From Lysobacterales bacterium (GTDB lineage Bacteria; Pseudomonadota; Gammaproteobacteria; Xanthomonadales; SZUA-5): a DNA stretch of 64,000 nucleotides. Positions 18,863-28,620 of this stretch are shown in pieces (position 1 is the first letter of the stretch; the number at the start of each line of letters is the position of its first letter). The stretch is from NCBI GenBank assembly GCA_022841325.1, contig JALHRS010000006.1, positions 10,981 to 74,980 of the forward strand. The letters are read 5' to 3'. The position numbers and the translations under genes are program-made. The notes under the pieces were generated by a model, which worked only from the letters and a program-made list of their open reading frames with translations, had not been told where the DNA came from and made no database searches.

Positions 18863-21026
18863 TCAGGACCAGCGCCAGGCCCTGCTGGGCGCCCGCCATC
18901 GCGATCCCTTCGCGGTGCTCGGGCTGCACGCTGACGGGCGTGGCCAGTGGTGGCTGCGGGCTCTGTTGCCGGGTGCCAGCCGTGTAGCGGTGCAGTTGGC
19001 AGCCAGTGGCCAGACTCTGGTTGAACTGAGCGCTGGCGAGGGCGGCTGGTTCGAAGGCCGGATCCCGCGTCGCCGCAAGCGCTTCGACTACCGGCTGGCG
19101 GTGCAGTGGCAGGATGGCAGTGCCGGTGTCCATGCCGATGCCTATGCCTATGGTGCGCTGATTTCCGATGAGGAACTGCGGGCGCTGCGCAGCGGCGAAC
19201 ATCTGCGGCCCTATCAGGTGCTGGGGGCGCATCCGCTGCAGGTCGCTGAGGTCGATGGCGTGCGCTTCGCCGTGTGGGCACCAAATGCCCGGCGGGTCAG
19301 CGTGGTCGGCAGTTTCAATGGCTGGGACGGCAGGCGTCACCCGATGCGTCTGCGCCATGATGCCGGCATCTGGGAGATCTTCATTCCGCATGTCGCTGCA
19401 GGCGATCTGTACAAATACGAGATCGTCGGCGCTGACGGCCAGCTGTTGCCACTGAAGGCCGATCCCTATGCCTTCGCCGCGCAGCTGCGCCCGGACACTG
19501 CCAGTCGGGTCAGTGGCCTGCCCGAGCCGCGGACTTTGCCGGCAGGCCGGGCCGAAGCCAACCAGCGGCTGGCGCCGATCAGTATCTACGAAGTACATGC
19601 GCCGTCCTGGCGCCATGGCGCGGGGGCTTTCCCGAGCTGGGATGAACTGGCGGCCACGCTGCCGGCTTATGCCGCGGATCTGGGATTTACCCATATCGAG
19701 CTGTTGCCGGTCAGCGAATATCCTTTCGATGGCTCCTGGGGCTATCAGCCGCTGGGGATGTACGCGCCGAGCTCGCGCTTCGGCGATCCTGACGGTCTGG
19801 TCCGCTTTGTCGAGGCCTGTCATGCCCGGGGACTGGGACTGCTGCTGGACTGGGTGCCGGCGCATTTCCCCGCCGATGCTCATGGTCTGGCCCAGTTCGA
19901 TGGCAGCGCGCTCTACGAATACGCCGATCCGCGTGAGGGCTTCCACCGCGACTGGAACACGCTGATCTACAACTTCGGTCGCACCGAGGTGGCCAGCTTT
20001 CTGGGGGGCAGCGCGCTGTACTGGCTGGAGAGCTTTGCCGTCGACGGCCTGCGCGTGGATGCGGTGGCGTCGATGCTCTATCGCGACTACTCGCGTCAGG
20101 CCGGCGAGTGGATACCGAACCAGCACGGCGGCCGCGAAAACCTGGAAGCGATCGCGCTGCTGCGCAATCTGCATGTGCAGCTGGGCACGGAATGCCCGGG
20201 CAGCATCACGCTGGCCGAGGAATCCACGGCTTTTCCGCAAGTGACGGCGCCCACCTACGCCGGCGGTCTGGGTTTCCATTTCAAATGGAACATGGGCTGG
20301 ATGAACGACACGCTGCGCTACATTGCCGAAGATCCGGTGCACCGGCGCTGGCACCACGACAAGCTCAGCTTCGGCCTGGTCTATGCCTTCAGCGAGAACT
20401 TCGTACTGCCGATTTCGCACGACGAGGTGGTGCACGGCAAGGGCTCGATGCTGGCGAAGATGCCCGGCGACGAATGGCAGCGTTTTGCCAATCTGCGCGC
20501 CTACTACGGCTTCATGTGGGGCCATCCGGGCAAGAAGCTGCTGTTCATGGGCCAGGAGTTTGCCCAGCCGCAGGAATGGAATCACGACCAGGCGCTGCCC
20601 TGGCATCTGCTCGAAGATCCGCGCCATGCCCAGGTGCAGCGTCTGATCGGCGATCTCAATCGCCTCTATCGGGCGCAGCCGGCGCTGCATCGACTGGATT
20701 GTGAGGCGGCCGGATTCCAGTGGTTGATTGCCGACGACAGCGCCTTGTCGGTCTATGCCTGGGCCCGTCTTGACGGCGCCGGTGCCGTGGTCATCGTGGT
20801 CTGCAATTTCACGCCGGTGCCGCGCCATGATTACCGCTTGCCGCTGCCCGAAGGCCTGCACCACTGGCGCGAAGTGCTGAACACCGACTCGGCCCATTAC
20901 GGTGGCAGTGACTGTGGCAACGCTGGCCAGGTGCTTGCCGCCGAGCCGGTGGCCAGCCATGGCCGCAGCCATTCCCTGAGCCTGAGTCTGCCGCCGCTGG
21001 CCACGCTGTTCCTGCTGCCGGCATGA
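18855..21026 (+). CDS. glgB: 1,4-alpha-glucan branching enzyme
   Basis: A 723-residue GH13 enzyme that forms alpha-1,6 branches. An N-terminal N1 module (about 1-100) and a CBM48 module (about 115-200, [24 protein letters not shown]) precede the catalytic barrel. The nucleophile Asp is near residue 402 ([15 protein letters not shown]), the acid/base Glu near 455 (LAEEST) and the third carboxylate in [13 protein letters not shown]. Length and order match full-length GlgB. Start and stop overlap both neighbours. Confidence 0.96.
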   Translation: MLDQDQRQALLGARHRDPFAVLGLHADGRGQWWLRALLPGASRVAVQLAASGQTLVELSAGEGGWFEGRIPRRRKRFDYRLAVQWQDGSAGVHADAYAYGALISDEELRALRSGEHLRPYQVLGAHPLQVAEVDGVRFAVWAPNARRVSVVGSFNGWDGRRHPMRLRHDAGIWEIFIPHVAAGDLYKYEIVGADGQLLPLKADPYAFAAQLRPDTASRVSGLPEPRTLPAGRAEANQRLAPISIYEVHAPSWRHGAGAFPSWDELAATLPAYAADLGFTHIELLPVSEYPFDGSWGYQPLGMYAPSSRFGDPDGLVRFVEACHARGLGLLLDWVPAHFPADAHGLAQFDGSALYEYADPREGFHRDWNTLIYNFGRTEVASFLGGSALYWLESFAVDGLRVDAVASMLYRDYSRQAGEWIPNQHGGRENLEAIALLRNLHVQLGTECPGSITLAEESTAFPQVTAPTYAGGLGFHFKWNMGWMNDTLRYIAEDPVHRRWHHDKLSFGLVYAFSENFVLPISHDEVVHGKGSMLAKMPGDEWQRFANLRAYYGFMWGHPGKKLLFMGQEFAQPQEWNHDQALPWHLLEDPRHAQVQRLIGDLNRLYRAQPALHRLDCEAAGFQWLIADDSALSVYAWARLDGAGAVVIVVCNFTPVPRHDYRLPLPEGLHHWREVLNTDSAHYGGSDCGNAGQVLAAEPVASHGRSHSLSLSLPPLATLFLLPA

Positions 21027-23155
21027 ACGTGAGACTGCCAGATACCCTGTTGCGCGGCCGGGCCGAACCTTTCGGGGCAAGGGTCTGCGCCGAGGGCGTG
21101 AATTTCTCGCTGTGGTCGGAGAATGCGACACGGGTCGAGCTCTGCGTGTTCGACAGCAGCGGCACTCGTGAGCTTCGCCGCTATCCGCTGCAGGCCGAGG
21201 AAGCTGGCGTGCACTGCGGCTTCCTGCCGGGTATCGGTGCCGGACTGGTCTATGGCTATAGAGCCCATGGCGCTTTTGCCCCGGAACAAGGCCATCGCTT
21301 CAACCCGAACAAATTGCTGCTGGATCCCTGGGCCCGCGAGATCGTCGGCCGCTTTCGCTGGCGCGACAGCCACTACGGCTACACGCTCGGTCATCCGGAT
21401 GGCGCCCGCTCCTTCGATACCCAGGACAATGCCATCCATGCCCTGAAGGCGCGGGTGGCCGAGCCCATCGCTGCGCTGGCCGGCGCGCGTCCGCGCCACC
21501 GGGTGACCGATCTGGTGCTGTACGAAGTCCACGTCAAGGGCTTCTCGATGCAGTTTCCGGGCATGCCTGACGATCTGCGCGGTCGCTATGCGGCTCTGGC
21601 GCACCCGCTGGCAATCGCCCACTTCCATCGGCTCGGCGTCAACGCGCTGGCGCTGATGCCGGTGCACTACGCCATCAGCGAGGCGGCGCTCAGTCGTGGC
21701 GGCCGAGTCAACTACTGGGGCTACAACACCCTGGGATTCTTCAGTCCGGATCCGCGCCTGGGCGCTGCCGCGGCTGATCCGACCGCCCTGATCGCCGAAT
21801 TTCGCGAGATGGTGACAGCCCTGCACGCGGCCGGCATCGAAGTCATTCTGGACGTGGTCTACAACCACACCGCCGAGAGCGATGAGCTGGGACCGACCTT
21901 GAGCTTTCGTGGCCTGGACAATGCGCACTGGTACCGCACGCTGGCCGATGATCGCAGCCGCTGCGAGAACTGGAGTGGCTGTGGCAACACGCTGAACCTG
22001 GCCCACCCGCGGGTCACCCAGTTCGTGCTGGATTCGCTGCGCTACTGGGTGGAAACCATGGGCGTGGACGGCTTCCGCTTCGATCTGGCCACGGTGCTCG
22101 GTCGCAACGACCACGGCTTCGACACCCACGCTGCCTTCTTCGTTGCCCTGCAGCAGGACCCGCTGCTGGCCGGCGTTCATCTGATTGCCGAGCCCTGGGA
22201 TTGCGGCCCGAACGGCTATCAGCTGGGGCGATTCCCCGGCCGCTTCCTCGACTGGAACGATCGCTTCCGCGACAGTGTGCGCCGTTACTGGCTGCCCCGC
22301 AGCAGCGGCCGCCGCAGCAGTCGCGGTGAGTTCGCGCGGCGCTTCTGCGGTTCCAGCGATCTCTTCCATCACGGTCTGCGGCAGCCGCAGGCCAGCGTCA
22401 ATTTCGTCAGCGCGCACGACGGTCGAACCCTGGCCGATGTGGTTTCCTACGCGGCCAAGTACAACCAGGCCAATGGCGAGGACAACCGCGATGGTCGCAA
22501 TGACGAGCCAGCCGACAATTTCGGTATTGAAGGCTACACCACCGATCCGCTGGTGAGCTTGCAGCGCCGTCGCGTGCGCCGCGCACTGCTGGCGACGCTG
22601 CTGTTGGCGCAGGGCACGCCGATGTTGCTGGCCGGTGACGAGCACGGCAACAGTCAGCGCGGCAACAACAACGCCTACTGTCAGGACAATCCGCTGGCCT
22701 GGCTGGACTGGAACGCCGATGACGACGATTCTGCCCTGGTTGGCGCATTGCTGGCACTGAGGCGGCGCCATGCATTGCTGCGGCATCCACACTGGTTTGC
22801 CGACGCCGCCGACAAGCAGCAGGCGCGCGTGCGCTGGCTGACACCCAGCGGTCGCGACATGAGCGTGAGTGACTGGCACGACACTGATCAGCGTGCCTTC
22901 GCCTGCGAGATGCTGCCCGCGGGCGCTGATCAGGCCGAGCTTTGTCTGATGTTCAATCCGGCACCCGTCGAACACGAATTTGCGCTGTCCACCGAGGGCT
23001 GGTGGCTGTGTCTGGACAGCAGCGGCGAGCGCCTGCCGCTGCCATCAGAGGGGCCCGCGCTGAACCCGGTCCCGGTCTTTGTTTCCACCCTGCTGGTGCC
23101 CGCGCATGCGCTGCTGGTGCTGGCTCGTATTGATGTGCCCGAGGGTCTGCAATGA
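21023..23155 (+). CDS. glgX: Glycogen debranching enzyme GlgX
   Basis: A 710-residue GH13 isoamylase-type enzyme that removes short alpha-1,6 branches left by phosphorylase. A CBM48 module ([25 protein letters not shown], about 14-38) precedes the barrel. Catalytic residues are seen in [12 protein letters not shown] (Asp near 354), LIAEPWD (Glu near 390) and [11 protein letters not shown] (Asp near 468). ATGA overlaps with glgB and malQ show translational coupling. A trehalose-pathway TreX reading is possible but less likely, as no treY or treZ is adjacent. Confidence 0.93.
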   Translation: MNVRLPDTLLRGRAEPFGARVCAEGVNFSLWSENATRVELCVFDSSGTRELRRYPLQAEEAGVHCGFLPGIGAGLVYGYRAHGAFAPEQGHRFNPNKLLLDPWAREIVGRFRWRDSHYGYTLGHPDGARSFDTQDNAIHALKARVAEPIAALAGARPRHRVTDLVLYEVHVKGFSMQFPGMPDDLRGRYAALAHPLAIAHFHRLGVNALALMPVHYAISEAALSRGGRVNYWGYNTLGFFSPDPRLGAAAADPTALIAEFREMVTALHAAGIEVILDVVYNHTAESDELGPTLSFRGLDNAHWYRTLADDRSRCENWSGCGNTLNLAHPRVTQFVLDSLRYWVETMGVDGFRFDLATVLGRNDHGFDTHAAFFVALQQDPLLAGVHLIAEPWDCGPNGYQLGRFPGRFLDWNDRFRDSVRRYWLPRSSGRRSSRGEFARRFCGSSDLFHHGLRQPQASVNFVSAHDGRTLADVVSYAAKYNQANGEDNRDGRNDEPADNFGIEGYTTDPLVSLQRRRVRRALLATLLLAQGTPMLLAGDEHGNSQRGNNNAYCQDNPLAWLDWNADDDDSALVGALLALRRRHALLRHPHWFADAADKQQARVRWLTPSGRDMSVSDWHDTDQRAFACEMLPAGADQAELCLMFNPAPVEHEFALSTEGWWLCLDSSGERLPLPSEGPALNPVPVFVSTLLVPAHALLVLARIDVPEGLQ

Positions 23156-24711
23156 TCGATCTACACCAACGCAGTTCCGGCGTGCTCCTGCACCTGAGTT
23201 CATTGCCCGGTCCCCACGGCATCGGTGATTTCGGGCCCGATGCCTTTCGCTTCGTCGACTGGCTGGCGGCCTCCGGGCAGCGTCTGTGGCAATGGCTGCC
23301 GATCAATCCCATCGGCCCCGGCGATTCGCCCTACCAGAGCGTCAGTGCTTTCGCCGGCAGTCCGCTGATGGTGGCGCTGGAACCGCTGGTGCAATCGAGC
23401 TGGCTGCCGGCGCCGACGCCGCCCGAAGGCGGATTCGATCCGCAGCGGGTGGATTATTCCCGGGTGGTGCCCTGGCGCCTGGCGCAGTTGCGCCTGGCCG
23501 CCGCCGGCTTCGAGGCCAGGGCGGGCGCTGCCGATCGCGCTGCCTTCCAGCGCTGGTGCGCAGAGCAGGCCCACTGGCTGGATGACTACAGCCTGTTCAT
23601 GGCGCTGGAAGCCGCGCACCAGGGCAGTGCCTGGTGGTTCTGGGCGGCCGAACTGCGCGATCGCGAGCCCGCCGCACTGGCCGCCGCGCGCAAGACACAC
23701 GCGCCGGAAGTGCGCTTCTGGCAGTTCGTGCAATGGTGTTTTGATACTCAGGCGATGGCGCTCAAGGCCTATGCCAACGCCCGCGATGTCGCGCTGATGG
23801 GCGATCTGCCGATCTTCATCGCCCATCACAGCTCGGATTGCTGGGCGCGACCGGATCTGTATTTCCTGGATCAGGACTTCCAGCCCACGGTGGTTGCCGG
23901 ATGCCCTCCCGATGCGATGGCACCGACCGGCCAGCGCTGGGGCAATCCGTTGTATCGCTGGGATCGCATGGCGGCCGAGAATTACCGCTGGTGGACCGCG
24001 CGCCTGCGCCGGGCCCTGCACCAGGCCGATGTCTTCCGCATCGACCATTTCCGGGGCTTTGCCGGCTACTACGAGATTCCCGCCAGTTGTCCGACCGCCG
24101 AGGAGGGCGTCTGGGTGGCGGGTCCGGGCAAGGCGCTGTTCGATGCCATCGGTGCCGAGCTCGGCGAGTTGCCGATCGTGGCCGAGGACTTGGGTCTGAT
24201 CACGCCGGATGTGGTGGAACTGCGCGATGGTTGTGGCTTCCCCGGCATGAAGATCCTGCAGTTCGGCTTTGGCAGCGATGCCAGGGACGAGTTCCTGCCG
24301 CACAACTGGGATCGCCATTTCGTCGCCTATACCGGCACCCACGACAATGACACCGTGCGCGGCTGGTGGAACCAGGCCAGCGAGCGCGAGCGCGCCTACG
24401 CCGGCAGCTATCTGGCAGCCGGAGAGCACGATGTGCACTGGGCCATGATCCGCGCCTGCTGCAACTCGGTGGCCAACATCGCCGTGTGCCAGTTTCAGGA
24501 CGTGCTGGGGCTGGACAGCGCCCATCGCATGAACATCCCGGGTACCGTCGGCGCCCACAACTGGAGCTGGCGCTTCCGCTGGGACATGGTCGGCCCCGAG
24601 CCTTCCCGCGTGCTCGGCCTGATCACCGCCGCCAGCGGTCGCGGACCCTTCCATCTGCTGCGCTTGCCGGGCTGCGAGGGCCAGGTATTGATGAGCTCGA
24701 AGGCAGCCTAG
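23152..24711 (+). CDS. malQ: 4-alpha-glucanotransferase
   Basis: A 519-residue GH77 enzyme that transfers glucan segments between maltodextrins. Seen are the N-terminal RSSGVLLHLSSLPGPHGIGDFG, GDLPIFIAHHSSDCW, the nucleophile region VFRIDHFRGF (Asp near 298), the acid/base region PIVAEDLG (Glu near 345) and YTGTHDNDTVRGWW. The short bacterial/plant form fits the length. It is last in the glg operon; the products of glgX debranching are its natural substrates. Confidence 0.95.
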   Translation: MIDLHQRSSGVLLHLSSLPGPHGIGDFGPDAFRFVDWLAASGQRLWQWLPINPIGPGDSPYQSVSAFAGSPLMVALEPLVQSSWLPAPTPPEGGFDPQRVDYSRVVPWRLAQLRLAAAGFEARAGAADRAAFQRWCAEQAHWLDDYSLFMALEAAHQGSAWWFWAAELRDREPAALAAARKTHAPEVRFWQFVQWCFDTQAMALKAYANARDVALMGDLPIFIAHHSSDCWARPDLYFLDQDFQPTVVAGCPPDAMAPTGQRWGNPLYRWDRMAAENYRWWTARLRRALHQADVFRIDHFRGFAGYYEIPASCPTAEEGVWVAGPGKALFDAIGAELGELPIVAEDLGLITPDVVELRDGCGFPGMKILQFGFGSDARDEFLPHNWDRHFVAYTGTHDNDTVRGWWNQASERERAYAGSYLAAGEHDVHWAMIRACCNSVANIAVCQFQDVLGLDSAHRMNIPGTVGAHNWSWRFRWDMVGPEPSRVLGLITAASGRGPFHLLRLPGCEGQVLMSSKAA

Positions 24712-24769
24712 GGGTACAGCTCGGCAGGGCCAGCGCTGGCCGAAAACGGGGCGCGTGGAGGCCGGCCCG

Positions 24770-24810
24770 GAGCGGCCTTGAGGAGGGACGCGCGCCTGCG
24801 CGGCCGCTCC
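24770..24810 (-). repeat. Dispersed repeat family C, copy 1 (inverted)
   Basis: The reverse complement of this segment (GCGGCCGCGCAGGCGCGCGT followed by CCCTCCTCAAGG) matches 58453-58494 almost base for base, and 55790-55820 closely. It is intergenic in all three places. It lacks the GGAGGGCGCCGC part present in the other copies. Confidence 0.8.
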
Positions 24811-24941
24811 TGATTTGCAGGCAAGGCAGCGCGGGGCCGCAGCGTCGCATCCTCCACGGATGCGATCTGTAGCTTCCCGTCGAAGGTCTCACGCGGAGAC
24901 GCGGAGAACGCGGAGAGGCAGACAAGGCAATGAACCCTCGG

Positions 24942-25038
24942 CGTCATTGCGACCCTGGACTTGATCCGGGGGAAGCAATCCAGACGCAGATCTGCACAGG
25001 CACTGGATTGCTTCGTCGCTGCGCTCCTCGCAATGACG
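24942..25038. repeat. Dispersed palindromic element family A, copy 1
   Basis: It begins CGTCATTGCGACC and ends GGTCGC-complement-like CGCAATGACG, so the ends are inverted repeats. Inside are inverted AAGCAATCCAG and CTGGATTGCTTCG arms. Copies at 39784-39874 and 58195-58314 share this plan. No transposase is encoded. Confidence 0.85.
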
Positions 25039-25266
25039 CGTCAGCAACTTACGATATGGGTACATGGAAATGGCCGTAGCGCGGCTCCGGCGCGCGTGGA
25101 CCCGCTCAAGCGCCAACCGGTCGTCGCGCCGGCAGCCGCGGCGCCGGGGGACGGCAGAGCGCCGGGCGCCTCGCGTGTATGGATCGTGGCTCGATCAAGG
25201 CCTGCTGACGCGAAGGACCCGGCCTACGCCACGGACCACCCGCGCTGACGTGGGCAGCAGACAGCC

Positions 25267-26367
25267 CTACAGGCGATCCAGAAAACGCGAAATCACCGGC
25301 GCGAAGCGGGGGATGTCGACCAGGAAGGCGTCGTGGCCCTGGATCGAGGGCAGGGCCTGGTAATCGACTTCGGCGCCGGCTTCGGTCAGGGCCTCGGCGA
25401 TCTCCTCCTGTTGCTCCACCGGGAACAGGATGTCGGTGGAGACGCCGATGACCAGCGCCTTCTCGACCGCCATGCGTCTGCAGCCGGCCTCCACGCTACC
25501 GCCGTAGTCGGCCAGATCGAACCAGTCCATGGCTCGCGACAGGTACAGATAGCTCAGCGGATCGAAGCCGCCGGACCAGCGCCGGGCGTGGGCGTCGAGA
25601 TAGGATTCGATCTGGAACTCGCTGGCGAAGGGATCGGCGTCGCGCTCGCTCAGGCGTTCGCGGCCGAAGCGTTCGCGCCATTCCAGCGGCGAGCGGTAGG
25701 TGGCCACGCCCAGTTTGCGCGCCAGCCCCATGCCGCTGGAGACATCGGCGGCGTGGTCATAATTGCCGTTGGCAAAGCCGGGATCGGCGCGCACGATCTG
25801 GCGCTGCAGGGAGCGCAGTGCGATCGCAAAGGCCGATGAGCGCGCGGCGCAGGACATGATGATCAGATTCGGCACCAGCGGTGGATGCCGCAGCGCCATC
25901 GCCTGCGCGGTCATGCCGCCCATGCTCGGGCCGACCACGGCCAGCAGACGTTCGATGCCCAGTGCCCGGGCCACCGCGGCGGCGCCATCGGCCACATCCT
26001 CGATGCTGATCGACGGGAAGCGCAAGCGATAGGGCAGGCCGTCATCCGGATGCGGCGAGGCCGGGCCGGTAGAGCCCTTGCAGCTGCCCAGGGAATTGAC
26101 GCAGATGATGAAGTAGCGTTCGGTATCGAAGCTGCGATCGCGACCGATCATCGGCTCCCACCAGCCCGGGGTCGGATCCTTGGGGTTCGAGGCGGCGTGG
26201 GCGCTGGGCGACATGCCGGTGACGATCAGAATGGCGTTGTCCCGCGCCGGCGACAGCGTGCCCCAGGTCTCGTAGGCGATGACTGCCTCGCGCAACTCGC
26301 CGCCACGCAGCAGCGGCATCGGCGAGGGCAGGGCGACAAATTGAGCGGCACCGGACATAGGCAACAT
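25267..26367 (-). CDS. metX: MetX-family homoserine/serine O-acyltransferase
   Basis: A 366-residue alpha/beta-hydrolase acyltransferase. The nucleophile elbow GPSMGG places Ser148; Asp312 (VSTDILFP) and His345 (IQGHDAF) complete the triad. The family acylates homoserine (acetyl- or succinyl-CoA) for methionine synthesis. In Xanthomonadales some members instead make O-succinylserine for cysteine synthesis. The loop NSLGSCKGSTGPAS (91-104) is where specificities differ, and it resembles the serine-succinylating type more than the GGCQGSTGP of typical acetyltransferases. Substrate is therefore left open. The start ATG 26367 has an alternative at 26358. The gene is divergent from the next with 57 bp between. 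Confidence 0.9.
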   Translation of the reverse strand: MLPMSGAAQFVALPSPMPLLRGGELREAVIAYETWGTLSPARDNAILIVTGMSPSAHAASNPKDPTPGWWEPMIGRDRSFDTERYFIICVNSLGSCKGSTGPASPHPDDGLPYRLRFPSISIEDVADGAAAVARALGIERLLAVVGPSMGGMTAQAMALRHPPLVPNLIIMSCAARSSAFAIALRSLQRQIVRADPGFANGNYDHAADVSSGMGLARKLGVATYRSPLEWRERFGRERLSERDADPFASEFQIESYLDAHARRWSGGFDPLSYLYLSRAMDWFDLADYGGSVEAGCRRMAVEKALVIGVSTDILFPVEQQEEIAEALTEAGAEVDYQALPSIQGHDAFLVDIPRFAPVISRFLDRL

Positions 26368-26424
26368 TGCGGTCTGGGGCGGGCATCATAACCAGAACCG
26401 TCACGGATCAGAGCCCGGACAGCG

Positions 26425-27081
26425 ATGTATGCCAACTCAGCAAGGATCCAGACGCCGCAATCCGGGCCGCATCCGCGCCTGCTGGAGGTGGTCGAGCGGC
26501 ATCGCCGCCATGCCTATCAGCGGCCTCACGCCGAACATTCACTGGCGGCCTTCGAGCGCCTGCAGCAGTGGCTGGCGGCACATCCGGGCCGTCAGCTGAT
26601 TCTGGACAGCGGCTGCGGTACCGGTGCCAGCACGGCCGGCCTGGCCCAGCGCTTTCCCGAATGCGGCGTGCTCGGTATCGACCAGTCGGCTGCGCGCCTG
26701 GGTCGGGCCGGCGTCGAGCCCGGCAATGCCCTGAGATTGCGGGCGCCGCTGGAAGATCTGTGGCGACTGATGCTGGTACAGGGCATCCGCCCGCTGCGTC
26801 ATTGCCTGTGGTATCCCAACCCATGGCCCAAGCCCGAACATCTGCGGCGGCGCTGGCACGGACATCCGGTTTTTCAGCAGTTGCTGGCGCTGGGTGGCGC
26901 GCTGGAACTGCGCAGCAACTGGCGCCTGTACGTGGATGAATTCGCACTGGCGCTGCAAGCCTGTGGCCATCAGGGCATCATCAGCGCGATCGCCGCCAGC
27001 GAAGAGCCGGTGAGTCCCTTCGAGCGCAAGTATCGTGACTCGGGCCATGAATTGTGGCGGCTGTCGGTGGAATTGAGTTGA
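26425..27081 (+). CDS. TrmB-like SAM-dependent methyltransferase
   Basis: A 218-residue protein with a Rossmann motif I LILDSGCGTGASTAGLAQRFPE (about 59-80), an acidic-loop-like GIDQSAARL and the TrmB-type motif WYPNPWPKPEHLRRRW (about 131-146), followed by a helix and LRSNWRLYVDEFA. TrmB makes m7G46 in tRNA. This copy has Asn-Pro-Trp-Pro where the family usually has Asp-Pro-Trp-Pro and lacks the usual N-terminal region, so it may be a divergent paralogue with another substrate. No partner gene is adjacent. Confidence 0.75.
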   Translation: MYANSARIQTPQSGPHPRLLEVVERHRRHAYQRPHAEHSLAAFERLQQWLAAHPGRQLILDSGCGTGASTAGLAQRFPECGVLGIDQSAARLGRAGVEPGNALRLRAPLEDLWRLMLVQGIRPLRHCLWYPNPWPKPEHLRRRWHGHPVFQQLLALGGALELRSNWRLYVDEFALALQACGHQGIISAIAASEEPVSPFERKYRDSGHELWRLSVELS

Positions 27082-27115
27082 GCGGCAGCCAACGGGATGC
27101 CGGGGAGGGAAGGAC

Positions 27116-27265
27116 TTGCGAATACTGGTAGTCGAGGATGACCCTCTGCTGGGCGAGGGCCTGGTGGCCGCGCTCAAGCGCCATGGCTATACCGCCGACA
27201 GGGTCAGCGACGGCAGCGCCGCCATTGCCGCGTGCCCCGTGCCCCGTCAGAGTTCCAACAGATAA
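27116..27265 (+). pseudogene. Truncated OmpR/PhoP-type response regulator, N-terminal fragment
   Basis: A TTG at 27116, preceded by GGGGAGGGA, opens a frame reading LRILVVEDDPLLGEGLVAAL then KRHGYTADRVSDGSAAIAA. This is the start of a receiver domain with the acidic pair at residues 8-9. After about residue 39 (27232) similarity stops; the frame runs ten more codons into the end of the opposite-strand GNAT gene and hits TAA at 27263-27265. The phosphoacceptor Asp, the rest of the receiver, the DNA-binding domain and any sensor kinase are missing. It is a deletion remnant. Confidence 0.8.
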
Positions 27266-27729
27266 AACCGGTTGCAGGCGAAGTGTCCGGTGGCTCCCAT
27301 GGCTGCCGGAATCTGCCGGAAGCCGACCTTTTCGTACAGCGCCTGGGCCTGGTCCATGCCGGTCAGGGTTTCGAGGTAGCAGCGGGCAAAGCCGGCGCTG
27401 CGGGCAAAGTCCAGGCAGGCGCGCATCATGGCGGCGCCGGCGCCGATGCCGCGCGCCCGCGGCAGGAAGTACATCTTGCGCAGTTCGCAGACATCCTCGT
27501 CGGCGCCCGACAGGGGCGCGATGCCTGCTCCGCCGACGACCTGGCCATCGATCTCAACGACGAAGTAACGGTGGCGCGGATGTCCATAGGCGGCGCTCAT
27601 CGCCGCCACCTCGGGGTCGTGGATGGCAAAACCCGGACCATCGGCGCCGAATTCGGGCATGACGGTGCGGATGATGGCGGCGACGGCGGCGTCGTCCTGC
27701 GCCGTAATCGGGCGAATCAGCAAGCTCAT
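27247..27729 (-). CDS. GNAT-family N-acetyltransferase paired with cyanophycinase
   Basis: A 160-residue acetyltransferase-fold protein. Motif A is seen as LRKMYFLPRARGIGAGAAMM (about 83-102), followed by FARCYLETLTGMDQAQALYEKVGF. Its ATG overlaps the cyanophycinase stop (ATGA, 27726-27729), so the two are translated together. The N-terminal ADGPGFAIHDPEVAAM stretch is seen in small-molecule acetyltransferases of this type. The substrate is unknown; an amino-acid or dipeptide product of the partner enzyme is only a guess. Confidence 0.82.
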   Translation of the reverse strand: MSLLIRPITAQDDAAVAAIIRTVMPEFGADGPGFAIHDPEVAAMSAAYGHPRHRYFVVEIDGQVVGGAGIAPLSGADEDVCELRKMYFLPRARGIGAGAAMMRACLDFARSAGFARCYLETLTGMDQAQALYEKVGFRQIPAAMGATGHFACNRFYLLEL

Positions 27730-28544
27730 TCGATGTCCTCGACGCTGCGGGCGTTGATGTTGTAGCGCATGCCGGGCGTCAGGATATGCAGACGCACATT
27801 GGTGATGCTCACCGGCTCGCCATGTTCGGCCTCGGCCAGACTGGAGTGGCGTACTTCGGACGGGTCGAGGACCAGCACCGTGCTGCTGCCCACCACTTCC
27901 AGCACATTGTCGGGGCCGATGAAGGCCGCCGTGTCCTCGTCGATGCCCAGAGCCACGGCAAAAGGATTGAGCGCCAGCGCAGTCAGCAGCCGGCCGATCC
28001 GGTCACGCTGGCGAAAATGCTGGTCGATCATGATCTTGTTGACCAGCCCCAGGCCCGGCGCCAGGCTGACCATGCCCGCGTGCGGCGTGGCGCCTTCCTC
28101 GCCTCCGGCGATCATGTGCGAAGGCATGATCGCGGCCCCGGCAGAGGTGCCGGCGATGGGCATGCCGTCGGCGTTTCTCCGGCGCAGCAGGCGCGCCACC
28201 GAAGTGCCGCCGATGGTGGTCGACAGACGCAGCTGATTGCCGCCGGTAATGAAAACGCCATCGCAACTCTTCAGCGTGGCCAAAGCGGCTTCGTCCTCGC
28301 AGTCCTCACGCCGGGCGAAACGCAAGATCGGTGTTGCCGCTGCGTCAAAACCCGAGAACAGCTCCTGATAGTTGATGCCGGCGTCTTCACGCCGGGAAGC
28401 GGTGGGGATGATGGCAATCGTTGGCCGACGGCCGCAGAGCTTGACGAAGCGTTTCAGAATCCTGGTGGCGCCGATCTTGTCTTCGGCTCCGCCGATGGGA
28501 ATCAGGAATCCACGTGTCTTGTCGGGCTGGCTTTTGGCCGGCAC
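27726..28544 (-). CDS. cphB: Cyanophycinase (peptidase S51 family)
   Basis: A 272-residue serine peptidase of the class that cuts cyanophycin, the Asp-Arg storage polymer, to beta-Asp-Arg dipeptides. Landmarks are GFLIPIGGAEDK (about 12-23), GVFITGGNQLRL, the nucleophile motif AGTSAGAAIM (Ser134) and a DQHFRQRDRIGRLL segment. The GTG start at 28544 follows a perfect GGAGG five bases upstream. No cyanophycin synthetase (cphA) is in the window. A related S51 isopeptidase role cannot be excluded. Confidence 0.88.
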   Translation of the reverse strand: MPAKSQPDKTRGFLIPIGGAEDKIGATRILKRFVKLCGRRPTIAIIPTASRREDAGINYQELFSGFDAAATPILRFARREDCEDEAALATLKSCDGVFITGGNQLRLSTTIGGTSVARLLRRRNADGMPIAGTSAGAAIMPSHMIAGGEEGATPHAGMVSLAPGLGLVNKIMIDQHFRQRDRIGRLLTALALNPFAVALGIDEDTAAFIGPDNVLEVVGSSTVLVLDPSEVRHSSLAEAEHGEPVSITNVRLHILTPGMRYNINARSVEDIE

Positions 28545-28620
28545 AGAACCTCCAGAGGGTACAAAGCCGCGGGAGTATAGCGAAAGCGCGTCGGAGGCCT
28601 GCTGGGGTCCCGGGAACGGG

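Larger units (their letters stand above)
24712..25266. other. Repeat-filled region between convergent malQ and metX
   Basis: No supported gene in 555 bp. It contains a family C repeat (24770-24810), a CGCGGAGACGCGGAGAACGC-type motif (about 24891-24917, similar in reverse to about 55915-55965) and a family A element (24942-25038). Short frames here encode only repeat-derived peptides. Confidence 0.7.

Noticed and set aside
24712-24947. Small genes encoding EEGRAPARPLL-type peptides (also near 58197-58550)
   Set aside because: They are translations of the family C and A repeats, not genes.
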